The position numbers and the translations under genes were made by a program. Under the pieces are notes generated by a model. It saw only the letters and a list, made by a program, of their open reading frames with translations, was not told the DNA's origin and made no database searches. DNA of 13,511 nucleotides, from positions 1 through 13,511 of the forward strand of contig CAZAXU010000050.1 of NCBI GenBank assembly GCA_964489245.1, given 5' to 3'. Source of the stretch: CAZAXU01 sp964489245 (GTDB taxonomy: Bacteria; Bacteroidota; Bacteroidia; Flavobacteriales; Flavobacteriaceae). Shown piece by piece: positions 1 through 6,521 of the stretch (position 1 is its first letter; each line of letters opens with the position of its first letter).

Positions 1-18
1 AAACGGTTTTGCTATCAT
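1..18 (-). CDS. possible start of a gene running off the left edge (partial)
   Basis: An ATG on the minus strand at 18-16 opens a frame (M-I-A-K-P-F) that is still open at the window edge. Two Bacteroidota-type -7 boxes lie just upstream on the same strand at 39-46 and 47-54, which would give a leader of roughly 13-21 nt. Only six codons are visible, so no function can be assigned. It would be the next gene downstream of the response regulator, in the same direction but separated by 133 nt containing a small hairpin, so it is probably its own transcription unit. The ATG could also be chance. Confidence 0.3.
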
Positions 19-38
19 ATTTCTTATTTTAATACCCC

Positions 39-54
39 CAAAAATACAAATTTA
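39..54 (-). promoter_or_regulatory. tandem TAnnTTTG boxes upstream of the left-edge gene
   Basis: Read on the minus strand, 54-47 is TAAATTTG and 46-39 is TATTTTTG. Both match the Bacteroidota sigma factor -7 consensus TAnnTTTG. No convincing TTTG lies at the -33 position for either. The boxes are placed correctly for the ATG at 18. In AT-rich DNA single matches occur by chance, so this is weak. Confidence 0.3.
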
Positions 55-96
55 TCTCTATGATTTTCCCCATCTCTCTTTTTCCCTTTTAATGTT

Positions 97-143
97 TGTC
101 ATGTCGAGTGATGAAGCTCCGCTTCATTGTATCGAGAAGCCTT
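97..143. repeat. decayed intergenic repeat with a small hairpin
   Basis: A GC-richer island in AT-rich DNA begins TGTCATGTCGAG and contains a perfect 7-bp inverted repeat (ATGAAGC at 111-117, GCTTCAT at 121-127, loop TCC). Two G-T pairs extend it to 109-129. It resembles the 'GTCAT-n-CGAG' intergenic repeats common in Bacteroidota genomes. Similar fragments occur at 5117-5205 and 12139-12180. It lies 9 nt past the response regulator stop. Neither strand carries a T-run directly after the stem, so it is not a classical terminator, though the hairpin could protect the 3' end of the mRNA. Confidence 0.45.
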
Positions 144-151
144 TTCCCTGA

Positions 152-835
152 TCAAAGTTTTGCGGCAATCATAAAACCTACGCCTTTTTTTGTTTTGATA
201 TTGTTTTTGCCTATTTTCTTTCGAAGATTATTGATATGAACATCCAAAGTCCGTTCCCCGACAATCACACTGCTGCCCCAAATATGCTTATAAATCTCCT
301 GTCTGGAAAATATTTTTCCCTTATCTCGAGCCAACAGCAACAAAATATCATATTCTATTTTGGTCAAATCAATAATTTCATCTTTTTTAGAAACTTTTCT
401 CTTTTTAGGATTGATGAGAAGTTTGCCTATTTTTATTTTTTTTGTAGCCTTTCGGTTTCGTTCTTGCCTTCTTAGGGTTGCCTTGATTTTTGCCACAAAG
501 ATAGAATCGCTCAAAGTGGTAAAAATAAAGTCGTCTGCACAAGAAAGAAGCGAGGCTGCAATCTCGTTGTCTTCCACTTTTTTAGAAGCATAAAAAACCA
601 AAGGAATTTGTGACATTTTCTCTCTATGAAAAATGCCGTGGCAAACATCCATCGCCGTCTTTTCTTCATAGTTGAGCACAACCAAATCAAACACTTGATT
701 GTCAAACAAATTTCCAAAATCTTTCAAATCGGCTTTCGTAAAAAAAACTTCAAAAGGCTCTTTTTTCAATAAAGTTTTTATCTTTTTTTCATACTTTTTG
801 TCATACCCGATAAATAGAATGTTCTGTTTCTTCAT
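152..835 (-). CDS. OmpR/PhoB-type response regulator with degenerate receiver domain
   Basis: This 227-residue protein has a receiver-like domain (about residues 4-122) and a winged-helix DNA-binding domain (about 134-227). The C-terminal half is intact, with the DLTKIEYDILLLL turn, the recognition-helix region SRQEIYKHIWG and the RTLDVHINNLRKKIG helix, ending in KGVGFMI. The receiver has lost every residue needed for phosphorylation. The acidic pair after the first strand (normally DD) is G10-Y11, the phospho-acceptor Asp is N55 (in DLVVLNYEE), the switch Thr/Ser is A83, and the conserved Lys is T106 (CADDFIFTTL). It should therefore act without phosphorylation, perhaps through protein-protein or ligand control. 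No histidine kinase is in the window. It follows a lipoprotein gene by 29 nt and is probably co-transcribed with it. The ATG at 835 has no Shine-Dalgarno, normal for Bacteroidota. The family call is firm; the targets are unknown. Confidence 0.9.
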   Translation of the reverse strand: MKKQNILFIGYDKKYEKKIKTLLKKEPFEVFFTKADLKDFGNLFDNQVFDLVVLNYEEKTAMDVCHGIFHREKMSQIPLVFYASKKVEDNEIAASLLSCADDFIFTTLSDSIFVAKIKATLRRQERNRKATKKIKIGKLLINPKKRKVSKKDEIIDLTKIEYDILLLLARDKGKIFSRQEIYKHIWGSSVIVGERTLDVHINNLRKKIGKNNIKTKKGVGFMIAAKL

Positions 836-864
836 GTGTTTACTTTAATCTTATGGTTTTTATG

Positions 865-1494
865 CTACTTTTTGCGTTTTTGTATATCAAAGGCTTTTCT
901 TATCCTGATTTTTCTTCCGTTTGGCAGTTTAATAGTCTTTCTGTCCTGTTTGTTTTTTCGGTCAATGCTATCTTTGGAAGAAGACAAATTTATAATCTCA
1001 TCAAATTCGTCTTTGCTTCGGGCATAGATTTTCATCTGCTTGATAATCGCATTCATATTCTTCACCAAATAGTCATAGGTGTGTTGAATCGTATCTCGGT
1101 TTATTTCTTTTTTATTCAATAAAAAAAGCAATCTTTTCAAGCTGATTTTTGTGAGCACAATTCTGCTTCTAACCGCTTCAGTATCAATTTCTTTTGACAG
1201 TTTTGATTGTATGATTGCATTGATATGTTTCAAATCTTGCTCAGCAATGTCTTTCAGCTCTTCAACCAAATATTTATCTTGATTAAAACTGTTTAACAAC
1301 GAAACAAAATTCTTATTTGATTTGATAAACGCATCGATTTCTGCCGTTGACCCAAGCTTTTCTTTTTTGTCGATATAAAAATCATACTTCATCTTGTCTT
1401 TCTTAACATTTTTTGACATATGACTCCCGTCTTTTTGGCAAGCAGAAAAAGAAAAAAAGACCAGCAACAATAAACCAACCGATAAAAACTTCAT
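865..1494 (-). CDS. small lipoprotein, probably surface exposed
   Basis: A 209-residue protein of no family I recognise. Residues 1-18 form a type II signal peptide (MKFLSVGLLLLVFFSFSAC), with the lipid-bearing Cys at 19. The residues after the Cys are QKDGS, close to the QKDDE-type lipoprotein export signal described in Capnocytophaga, so the mature protein may be flipped to the cell surface; this is inference. Residues 45-165 are predicted mostly helical, with heptad-like stretches around KDIAEQDLKHINAIIQSKL and TKISLKRLLFLLNKK. The tail (about 178-209) is strongly basic, with PNGRKIRIRK. It is the first gene of a two-gene unit with the response regulator, whose start lies 29 nt downstream. 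A TATTTTTG box lies only 4 nt before the ATG, suggesting a very short leader or a different promoter. The lipoprotein call is firm; the function is unknown. Confidence 0.85.
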   Translation of the reverse strand: MKFLSVGLLLLVFFSFSACQKDGSHMSKNVKKDKMKYDFYIDKKEKLGSTAEIDAFIKSNKNFVSLLNSFNQDKYLVEELKDIAEQDLKHINAIIQSKLSKEIDTEAVRSRIVLTKISLKRLLFLLNKKEINRDTIQHTYDYLVKNMNAIIKQMKIYARSKDEFDEIINLSSSKDSIDRKNKQDRKTIKLPNGRKIRIRKAFDIQKRKK

Positions 1495-1498
1495 AGAC

Positions 1499-1506
1499 CA
1501 AAAATA
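1499..1506 (-). promoter_or_regulatory. candidate -7 box for the lipoprotein-response regulator unit
   Basis: On the minus strand 1506-1499 reads TATTTTTG, a full match to TAnnTTTG. It ends 4 nt before the ATG at 1494, so initiation about 7 nt downstream would fall at or inside the start codon. Either the mRNA is almost leaderless or the true promoter lies elsewhere in the 100-nt divergent gap. No -33 TTTG is evident. Confidence 0.3.
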
Positions 1507-1543
1507 TGAAAAAAAATATTTAATCTTTTATGACGAATACTAT

Positions 1544-1572
1544 TTTTGAAACTTCAAAATAATTTATATTTG
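1544..1572 (+). promoter_or_regulatory. promoter of the threonine dehydrogenase gene
   Basis: TATATTTG at 1565-1572 matches the Bacteroidota -7 consensus TAnnTTTG. A TTTTG at 1544-1548 serves as a -33 element, with 16 nt between them, at the short end of the usual spacing. Expected initiation is near 1579, giving a leader of about 16 nt before the ATG at 1595. Confidence 0.5.
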
Positions 1573-1594
1573 TCAACGTTAGAAACAGCAAGAT

Positions 1595-2554
1595 ATGAAA
1601 AAAATTCTAGTCATCGGAGCCAATGGACAAATTGGCACGGAACTCGTTGAAAGACTTCGGTCGGAGCATGGAACACAACAAGTGATTGCCAGCGATATCA
1701 ATGAACCCAAAGCAGATAATGAACCTTTCATGCTTTTGGATGCTACTGACAAACTCGCCATCGAAAGGGCAATTGACAAACATCAAATCAAGGAGGTTTA
1801 TCTGATGGCGGCAATTTTATCTGCAAAGGCTGAAAAAATCCCAAACAAAGCTTGGGATTTGAATATGAGCACACTTTTTAACATGCTGGAAATTGCAAAA
1901 GACAAAAAAATAGAAAAATTGTTTTGGCCGAGTTCAATCGCTGTTTTCGGACCGCACACCCCAAGAAAAAACACTCCGCAATATACCGCCATGGACCCCA
2001 ACACGGTCTATGGCATCAGCAAATTGTCCGGAGAACGTTGGATTGAATATTATACAGAACATTTTGATGTGGATGTCAGAAGCATTAGATATCCCGGAAT
2101 TATCAGTTGGAAAACTTTGCCGGGGGGCGGCACAACCGACTATGCCGTTGAAATCTTTCATGAAGCCTTAAAAAATCAACGATACACTTGTTTTCTCAAG
2201 GAAAATACTTGTCTCCCGATGATGTATATGCCCGATGCAATCGATGCAACCATTGATGTTATGAAAGCGGAAAAAAGTAATCTGAATGTACATAATTCTT
2301 ATAATATTGCCGGCATCAGCTTCAATCCGAAAGAAATAGCAAAAGCTATCAAAAAATATATTCCGAACTTTGAAATGTCATATCAACCGGATTTCAGACA
2401 GGAAATTGCTGCATCTTGGCCTGAATCAATCGACGATTCCATGGCAAGAAAAGATTGGAATTGGCATCACAAATTTGAACTTGATGACATGGTAAAAGAT
2501 ATGCTGAAAAATCTTTCTGAAAAATATTATAAAGAAAAAAATCAGATTTTTTGA
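1595..2554 (+). CDS. tdh: L-threonine 3-dehydrogenase, short-chain (SDR) NAD-dependent type
   Basis: This 319-residue protein should oxidise L-threonine to 2-amino-3-ketobutyrate with NAD+ in the cytoplasm, the first step of threonine breakdown to glycine and acetyl-CoA. It has the Rossmann motif G8-x-x-G11-x-x-G14, an acidic residue after strand 2 (D34 in IASDIN) that favours NAD over NADP, the catalytic serine region PSSIAVFG (112-119) and the active-site pair Y139-x-x-x-K143. The stretch with GGGTTDYAVEIFHEAL (177-192) and CLPMMYMPDAIDATIDVM (206-223) is characteristic of the UDP-galactose-epimerase-like threonine dehydrogenases of Bacteroidota and trypanosomes, and separates it from sugar epimerases. 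The length fits the family. The partner 2-amino-3-ketobutyrate CoA ligase is not in the window. It stands alone with its own promoter, divergent from the lipoprotein gene and convergent with murI (37-nt gap). Confidence 0.92.
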   Translation: MKKILVIGANGQIGTELVERLRSEHGTQQVIASDINEPKADNEPFMLLDATDKLAIERAIDKHQIKEVYLMAAILSAKAEKIPNKAWDLNMSTLFNMLEIAKDKKIEKLFWPSSIAVFGPHTPRKNTPQYTAMDPNTVYGISKLSGERWIEYYTEHFDVDVRSIRYPGIISWKTLPGGGTTDYAVEIFHEALKNQRYTCFLKENTCLPMMYMPDAIDATIDVMKAEKSNLNVHNSYNIAGISFNPKEIAKAIKKYIPNFEMSYQPDFRQEIAASWPESIDDSMARKDWNWHHKFELDDMVKDMLKNLSEKYYKEKNQIF

Positions 2555-2591
2555 TTTTCCGAGACCATTAATCCGGGCAAAAATTGCTTGT

Positions 2592-3380
2592 CTAAAAATT
2601 TTTCAGTTCTACGTGCACATTGGCATAATCTTTCAAAATGCCGGATAAAATACGGATATCTTTGTTGGCATAGAACAAATGCACTCCAAATTTTGACTGT
2701 TGATTTAACAAATCTGATTCTTGTAAAACTCGCTTGGTTTGGCGGGCAATGGCAAAACTGGGCTCTACGATATTGACTCCGTTTCCAACAATCTTTCTTA
2801 TTTGTGGAATCAAAAAAGGATAATGCGTACAACCCAAAACCAATTGGTCTATATTTTCTTCCATCATCGGTCGTAAATACTGCGTGAGCAAATCAAAACT
2901 CTCGTCAGACGAGGATTTATCTTGCTCTATGATCTCAACCAAACCTTTGCCCACTTGTCCGATAATTTCAACATCTTTGACCGGAATAATTTGTTTAAGC
3001 TCCTCCAGCATATTGCTTTTCAAGGTTCCTTTTGTTGCCAACAGACCTATTTTTCCGGTTTTGGTTTGCAAACCGGCAGGTTTTATGGCAGGTTGAATTC
3101 TTATGAACGGGATTTTATATTTCCGACGTAAGTGCGGAATGGCATTTGTGGATGCCGTATTGCAAGCAACAATGATAAGTTTCACATTATTTTCCAAAAG
3201 AAATTCAGTGTTTTTTTCGCTCAGTGCAATAATTTCATCCTTTGTTCTGTCTCCATAAGGCATATTTTTATTGTCTGCCAGATATATGGTATTTTCATTG
3301 GGCAATAATTGTTGAACGGCTTTCCAAATACTAAGACCTCCCACACCTGAATCAAATAGACCTATCGCTTGTTTACTCAT
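2592..3380 (-). CDS. murI: glutamate racemase
   Basis: This 262-residue cytoplasmic enzyme converts L-glutamate to D-glutamate for peptidoglycan precursors. Diagnostic motifs are FDSGVGGLS (9-17; D10 and S11 are active-site residues), PYGDR (41-45), VACNTAS (71-77; C73 is the first catalytic cysteine) and LGCTHYPF (182-189; C184 is the second, H186 assists). The start at 3380 was chosen because it gives the canonical N-terminus MSKQAIGLFDSG and sits 7 nt after the rluD stop. An ATG at 3548 in the same frame would add 56 unrelated residues and overlap rluD by about 160 nt. One oddity is that the segment usually read as 'EPA' after the first Cys motif is IQPAIKPA (Q96). It is the last gene of a PASTA-rluD-murI operon and points toward tdh. 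Confidence 0.93.
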   Translation of the reverse strand: MSKQAIGLFDSGVGGLSIWKAVQQLLPNENTIYLADNKNMPYGDRTKDEIIALSEKNTEFLLENNVKLIIVACNTASTNAIPHLRRKYKIPFIRIQPAIKPAGLQTKTGKIGLLATKGTLKSNMLEELKQIIPVKDVEIIGQVGKGLVEIIEQDKSSSDESFDLLTQYLRPMMEENIDQLVLGCTHYPFLIPQIRKIVGNGVNIVEPSFAIARQTKRVLQESDLLNQQSKFGVHLFYANKDIRILSGILKDYANVHVELKNF

Positions 3381-3387
3381 AGAACAG

Positions 3388-4416
3388 CTAATCAATTTTG
3401 TGCTTGGCATAATTTCGCCATTTTTCAATGGCCTTTTGCATATCTTCAGGCATGCCGGAATCAAATTCAATAAACTTATCGGTTGACGGATGAATAAACC
3501 CCAAGGTTTTGGCATGCAAAGCTTGTCTTGGAAGTATTTTAAAAACATTATCTACAAATTGCTTATACTTTGTAAAAGTGGTCCCTTTCAAAATTCTGTT
3601 TCCACCATATCTCACATCGTTAAAAAGAGGATGCCCTATATATTTCATATGTGCTCTGATTTGATGTGTTCTGCCCGTTTCCAACTCCAATTCCACCAAT
3701 GTCACATAACCGAATCGTTCTATAACCTTATAGTGCGTCACCGCGTGTTTTCCAAAATCTCCATCCGGAAAAACAATCATCTCCAATCTGTTCTTCGGAT
3801 TTCTTGCCAAGTTTCCCCGAATGGTTCCCGCATCGTTTTCCAAATCTCCCCAAACCAAAGCAACATATTTTCTTTTGGAAGTTTTATCGGCAAACTGTTG
3901 TGCCAATTTTGTGATGGCTATCTCATTTTTTGCAACAACCAAAAGTCCGGTGGTGTCTTTATCGATTCGGTGCACCAAACCCGGACGATTATCTGAATTT
4001 TTCGGCAGATTCTCAAAATGATAAATCAGCGCATTGAGCAGTGTGCCGCTATAGTTTCCATGTCCGGGATGTACAACCATTCCTGCCGGTTTGTTCAATA
4101 CAATCACATCGTTGTCTTCATAGACCACATCAATCGGAATATTCTCGGGAACCAAAAGGTTTTCGTAGGGAGCATAGGGCAAAACTATTTTAATTTTATC
4201 ATCAGGCTTAATTTTGTAGTTGGACTTAACCGGTTTTTCATTTACCAAAACCCCTCCTGCCTTTGCTACATTTTGAATTCTGTTTCGTGCCAAATTTTCA
4301 ATCCGATCCGTGAGAAATCTGTCTATTCTCAGCGGACTTTGCCCCTTATCTACTACGAAGCTAAAATGCTCGAAAAGTTTTTCATTTTCTTCAATCGAAC
4401 TATTTTCCGATGACAT
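3388..4416 (-). CDS. rluD: RluA/RluD-family 23S rRNA pseudouridine synthase
   Basis: A 342-residue RNA-modifying enzyme that isomerises uridine to pseudouridine; RluD acts on helix 69 of 23S rRNA. An S4 RNA-binding domain covers about residues 28-75 (SPLRIDRFLTDRI... and GGVLVNEKPVK). The catalytic domain carries NKPAGMVVHPG (108-118), the signature HRIDKDTTGLLVVAK (149-163) with catalytic D152, and LETGRTHQIRAHM (245-257). The length and S4 domain favour RluD over RluA, but RluC-like specificity cannot be excluded. Its start overlaps the end of the PASTA gene by 17 nt, which implies translational coupling, and murI follows 7 nt after its stop. Confidence 0.93.
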   Translation of the reverse strand: MSSENSSIEENEKLFEHFSFVVDKGQSPLRIDRFLTDRIENLARNRIQNVAKAGGVLVNEKPVKSNYKIKPDDKIKIVLPYAPYENLLVPENIPIDVVYEDNDVIVLNKPAGMVVHPGHGNYSGTLLNALIYHFENLPKNSDNRPGLVHRIDKDTTGLLVVAKNEIAITKLAQQFADKTSKRKYVALVWGDLENDAGTIRGNLARNPKNRLEMIVFPDGDFGKHAVTHYKVIERFGYVTLVELELETGRTHQIRAHMKYIGHPLFNDVRYGGNRILKGTTFTKYKQFVDNVFKILPRQALHAKTLGFIHPSTDKFIEFDSGMPEDMQKAIEKWRNYAKHKID

Positions 4417-5035
4417 TATTTAGTGTTTTTTTTATATCCTGATTAACCTCTTTTTCATTATGACCGGCATTGCTCCCGTCTTCTGCCCGAGCGTTCCCGT
4501 CTCCAATTATCAAATCTATTTTGGATGTTTTCGGCAACTTCATGCCTGATTTTAATTTTTGATTTCGAAATTTTGCTCCCAGAACAATCTCTGCAAAATA
4601 AGGACGACGAATAATTTTTCCAATGCCAAAACCGGAGGCTCTCAGCAAAGAACTTGCCTGACGTTTGGTTTTGCCGAAAATATTAGGAAGAGCAATATTT
4701 GAGTAACTTCCACGATTGATTTTTACGTAGATTTTTCTACCGATTTTCACCTTGTCTCCAACTCTGGGATTTTGTTCAACAATTGAAAATTTCGGATAAT
4801 CGGGATTATATGCCAATGTATCGATAATTTCAATATTCATTTCTCTTTCCTTGATAATTTGTTGCGCTTGCTCAAAAGTCTTTTTTCTTAATTCCGGAAC
4901 GAGATGATACTCATTGTGATTGGTATAATATCCCAGAAATATCTTGAACAAAAAAACAAAAATCACCATCAGCACAATTGCCGCTAAAATATTTTTCAAA
5001 AAAGTCTTGCTGGACAAAAATTTGACAATACTCAT
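4400..5035 (-). CDS. membrane-anchored PASTA-domain protein
   Basis: This 211-residue protein has an N-terminal transmembrane helix (about residues 14-35) and two PASTA domains (about 43-109 and 114-179), with the typical VPELRKKTFEQAQ and LPNIFGKTKRQASSLL openings and the VEQNPRVGDKV element. PASTA domains bind peptidoglycan or muropeptides, here on the periplasmic side. No kinase domain is present, unlike PknB/PrkC proteins of Gram-positive bacteria. The C-terminal tail (180-211) is hydrophilic and low-complexity. It is the first gene of the operon with rluD and murI, and a promoter lies 20 nt upstream. PASTA genes next to rluD are a recurrent arrangement in Bacteroidota. A scaffolding or sensing role is inferred. 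Confidence 0.88.
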   Translation of the reverse strand: MSIVKFLSSKTFLKNILAAIVLMVIFVFLFKIFLGYYTNHNEYHLVPELRKKTFEQAQQIIKEREMNIEIIDTLAYNPDYPKFSIVEQNPRVGDKVKIGRKIYVKINRGSYSNIALPNIFGKTKRQASSLLRASGFGIGKIIRRPYFAEIVLGAKFRNQKLKSGMKLPKTSKIDLIIGDGNARAEDGSNAGHNEKEVNQDIKKTLNNVIGK

Positions 5036-5055
5036 AAATCTATATTTTAATGTCG

Positions 5056-5063
5056 CAAAATTA
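5056..5063 (-). promoter_or_regulatory. -7 box of the PASTA-rluD-murI operon
   Basis: On the minus strand 5063-5056 reads TAATTTTG, a full match to TAnnTTTG, 20 nt before the PASTA ATG. Initiation near 5049 would leave a leader of about 13 nt. The -33 region is T-rich but has no well-placed TTTG. Confidence 0.5.
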
Positions 5064-5116
5064 CAACAAAAAAACTTAAATATTTTTTCTCGAACATTAA
5101 GTCAAGCATATTATTA

Positions 5117-5205
5117 TCATACCGAGTTTTGCTAGTTCCGCCGATGGCTGTGAGTTCAAAGGAGAAAGTTCATAAAGTTAAGTTGAGCGAAACGATTCGG
5201 AGAAA
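5117..5205. repeat. decayed intergenic repeat fragment
   Basis: TCATACCGAG at 5117-5126 and the following GC-richer stretch (GTTCCGCCGATGGCTG, then TTGAGCGAAACGATTCGGAG) resemble the 'GTCAT-n-CGAG...GCGAAGCGA' intergenic repeats of Bacteroidota. They also match the openings of the fragments at 97 and 12151. The base composition differs clearly from the surrounding AT-rich DNA. No protein is encoded. Confidence 0.35.
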
Positions 5206-5221
5206 GATAACAAAAAAAGAC

Positions 5222-5267
5222 ATTTTGTTTTGGCGTGATTTTTTATAAAATCATGACAAAACACGAT
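5222..5267. repeat. near-perfect 17-bp palindrome with TTAT loop
   Basis: The arms 5226-5242 and 5247-5263 pair over 17 positions with one G-A mismatch and one G-T pair, around a 4-nt loop TTAT. Weaker pairing extends to 5222/5267. The copies of GATAACAAA at 5206-5214 and 5265-5273 bracket it, the right one overlapping the outer arm. On the minus strand the stem is followed by a T-run, but no minus-strand gene ends upstream, so a terminator role is unlikely. It could be a miniature mobile-element remnant, an operator or an RNA structure. Confidence 0.6.
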
Positions 5268-5410
5268 AACAAAGCATAATAAATTGATTTGCAATTAAAT
5301 AGAACAAATAAACATATAAAATTTAAAAACATCTGATAGTCAATTTTTTTATTTTATATCTTAGGTATCATTTTTGATGTAACACTTTTTCGAACATCTG
5401 TTTTTTTTTA

Positions 5411-5418
5411 TATCTTTA
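5411..5418 (+). promoter_or_regulatory. weak -7 box of the envelope cluster
   Basis: TATCTTTA matches 7 of 8 positions of TAnnTTTG and lies 25 nt before the ATG at 5444, giving a leader of about 19 nt. The -33 region (TTTTCG near 5387) is a poor match. It is the best candidate in the gap, but not a strong one. Confidence 0.3.
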
Positions 5419-5443
5419 TCCACTCTAAAAAAACACATTTCAG

Positions 5444-6508
5444 ATGAAACATTATACAAAAAAAATTTTACTGTTTTCGGTTAGTCTCTTTTTCTTGGTT
5501 TCTTGTGATATTAAAGAAAAAGGCATTGAAACAAACAACAGCGGCATTACAGTTGAAAGCAAATATGGCACACATGTGATCTCAAACTATGAAATTCCTT
5601 TCACCGCAAAGGATCGAAGCGGCAATGACATCACCGATAATGTCACTTTCTATGTAGATGAAACGGCTCAAACCAACAACCAAATTTCCTTTTCTGCAAC
5701 CGGCATACACAACGTAAAAGCCAAAATAACCATTGACGGGGAATTATTAGAAAGCAATGAACTGTCTGTTGCGGTGACAAATCCCAGACACAGCACCAAA
5801 ATTCTGGTAGAAGATTTCACCGGCACTTGGTGTGTGAACTGCCCCAGAGTTGCTTTTCATTTAGAAGAAGCCGTGCAACAAAACAACAAAATCATTCCGA
5901 TGGCGGTTCATAACAGAGGATTTGAAACAGACCCTTTTCATTTTTCGGATTTTGGTGTATTCAGAACAAATTACGGCATAAACTCTTTTCCTACGGCACT
6001 TTGCAACAGAAACTTTAATTGGAATGACAACAGCGGCACGGCTCAACTATCAGCTGAACTGGCGAAATCTCAAGCATTGGGCTTATCTGTCAACTCATCT
6101 GTCAATGGAAACAATATCAATATTGAGGTGAAAACCAGATTCGATTTAGACCTGAAAGATTTGGATTTATTCTTGGTGGTCTGTATCACGGAAAACGGAT
6201 TGATTGCCGACCAAGCCAATGCCACTTCTTTCTACGGCGGGCAAAATCCTATTCCGAATTTTGTGCATAATCATACTTTGAGAGTTGCGCTAACCGGTGT
6301 AAACGGAACACCCATCCCTCATGATCAAACAGACATAAGTCATGAGTTTGTCTATAATTTCTCAGGAGCAATCCCATCAGAAATTGCCGATATAAACAAT
6401 TGTGAAATTGTTGCTTTTGTCGGAGAAGATGCCGAAACCTCTCCCGCAAAAATCAAAGTGATTAATATTCAAAAAGCCAATGTTGGCGTTTTTCAAGATT
6501 TCGATTAA
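5444..6508 (+). CDS. Omp28-like outer-membrane lipoprotein with thioredoxin fold
   Basis: This 354-residue protein has a type II signal peptide with lipobox LVSC and lipidated C21. An Ig-like beta-sandwich of about residues 36-112 follows (GITVESKYGTHVISNYEIPF...). Next comes a thioredoxin-like domain beginning near 117, with the redox-type motif TWCVNCPR (128-135; C130 and C133) and a probable cis-proline loop SFPT (P183). The C-terminal third (about 212-354) is beta-rich, with QNPIPNFVHNHTLR. This arrangement fits the Omp28-related family of Bacteroidota surface or outer-membrane proteins. A disulfide or redox role is suggested by the CxxC but not proven. It starts a three-gene cluster; the protease-barrel gene begins 13 nt after its stop, suggesting the two act together in the envelope. 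Confidence 0.85.
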   Translation: MKHYTKKILLFSVSLFFLVSCDIKEKGIETNNSGITVESKYGTHVISNYEIPFTAKDRSGNDITDNVTFYVDETAQTNNQISFSATGIHNVKAKITIDGELLESNELSVAVTNPRHSTKILVEDFTGTWCVNCPRVAFHLEEAVQQNNKIIPMAVHNRGFETDPFHFSDFGVFRTNYGINSFPTALCNRNFNWNDNSGTAQLSAELAKSQALGLSVNSSVNGNNINIEVKTRFDLDLKDLDLFLVVCITENGLIADQANATSFYGGQNPIPNFVHNHTLRVALTGVNGTPIPHDQTDISHEFVYNFSGAIPSEIADINNCEIVAFVGEDAETSPAKIKVINIQKANVGVFQDFD

Positions 6509-6521
6509 CTAAATCAAGCTT

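Larger units (their letters stand above)
5036..5443. other. 408-nt divergent intergenic region without a protein gene
   Basis: No open frame with coding character was found here. On the left is a minus-strand promoter for the PASTA operon (5056-5063). A decayed GC-richer repeat fragment occupies about 5117-5205. A strong imperfect palindrome lies at 5222-5267, bracketed by a 9-nt direct repeat GATAACAAA (5206-5214 and 5265-5273). The right part (5280-5443) is very AT-rich, with long T runs and a weak promoter before 5444. Confidence 0.6.

Noticed and set aside
109..129. Hairpin after the response regulator as a classical terminator
   Set aside because: No T run follows the stem in the direction of transcription; better described as part of an intergenic repeat.
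2538..2558. AT-only hairpin at the tdh stop (AAAATCA/TGATTTT) as a terminator
   Set aside because: The stem has a single G-C pair, overlaps the stop codon and is followed by CCGAG rather than a T run; too weak to call.
3381..3548. N-terminal extension of glutamate racemase from an ATG at 3548
   Set aside because: The extra 56 residues are unlike the family and lie inside rluD; the canonical MSKQAIGLFDSG start at 3380 fits the operon spacing.
3490..3996. 168-codon plus-strand open frame opposite rluD
   Set aside because: It is antisense to a clearly conserved pseudouridine synthase and shows no recognisable domain; its composition is that of a reverse-complement shadow.
5226..5263. Palindrome read as a minus-strand intrinsic terminator
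   Set aside because: A T run does follow on that strand, but no minus-strand gene ends upstream of it; the neighbouring gene on that side runs the other way.
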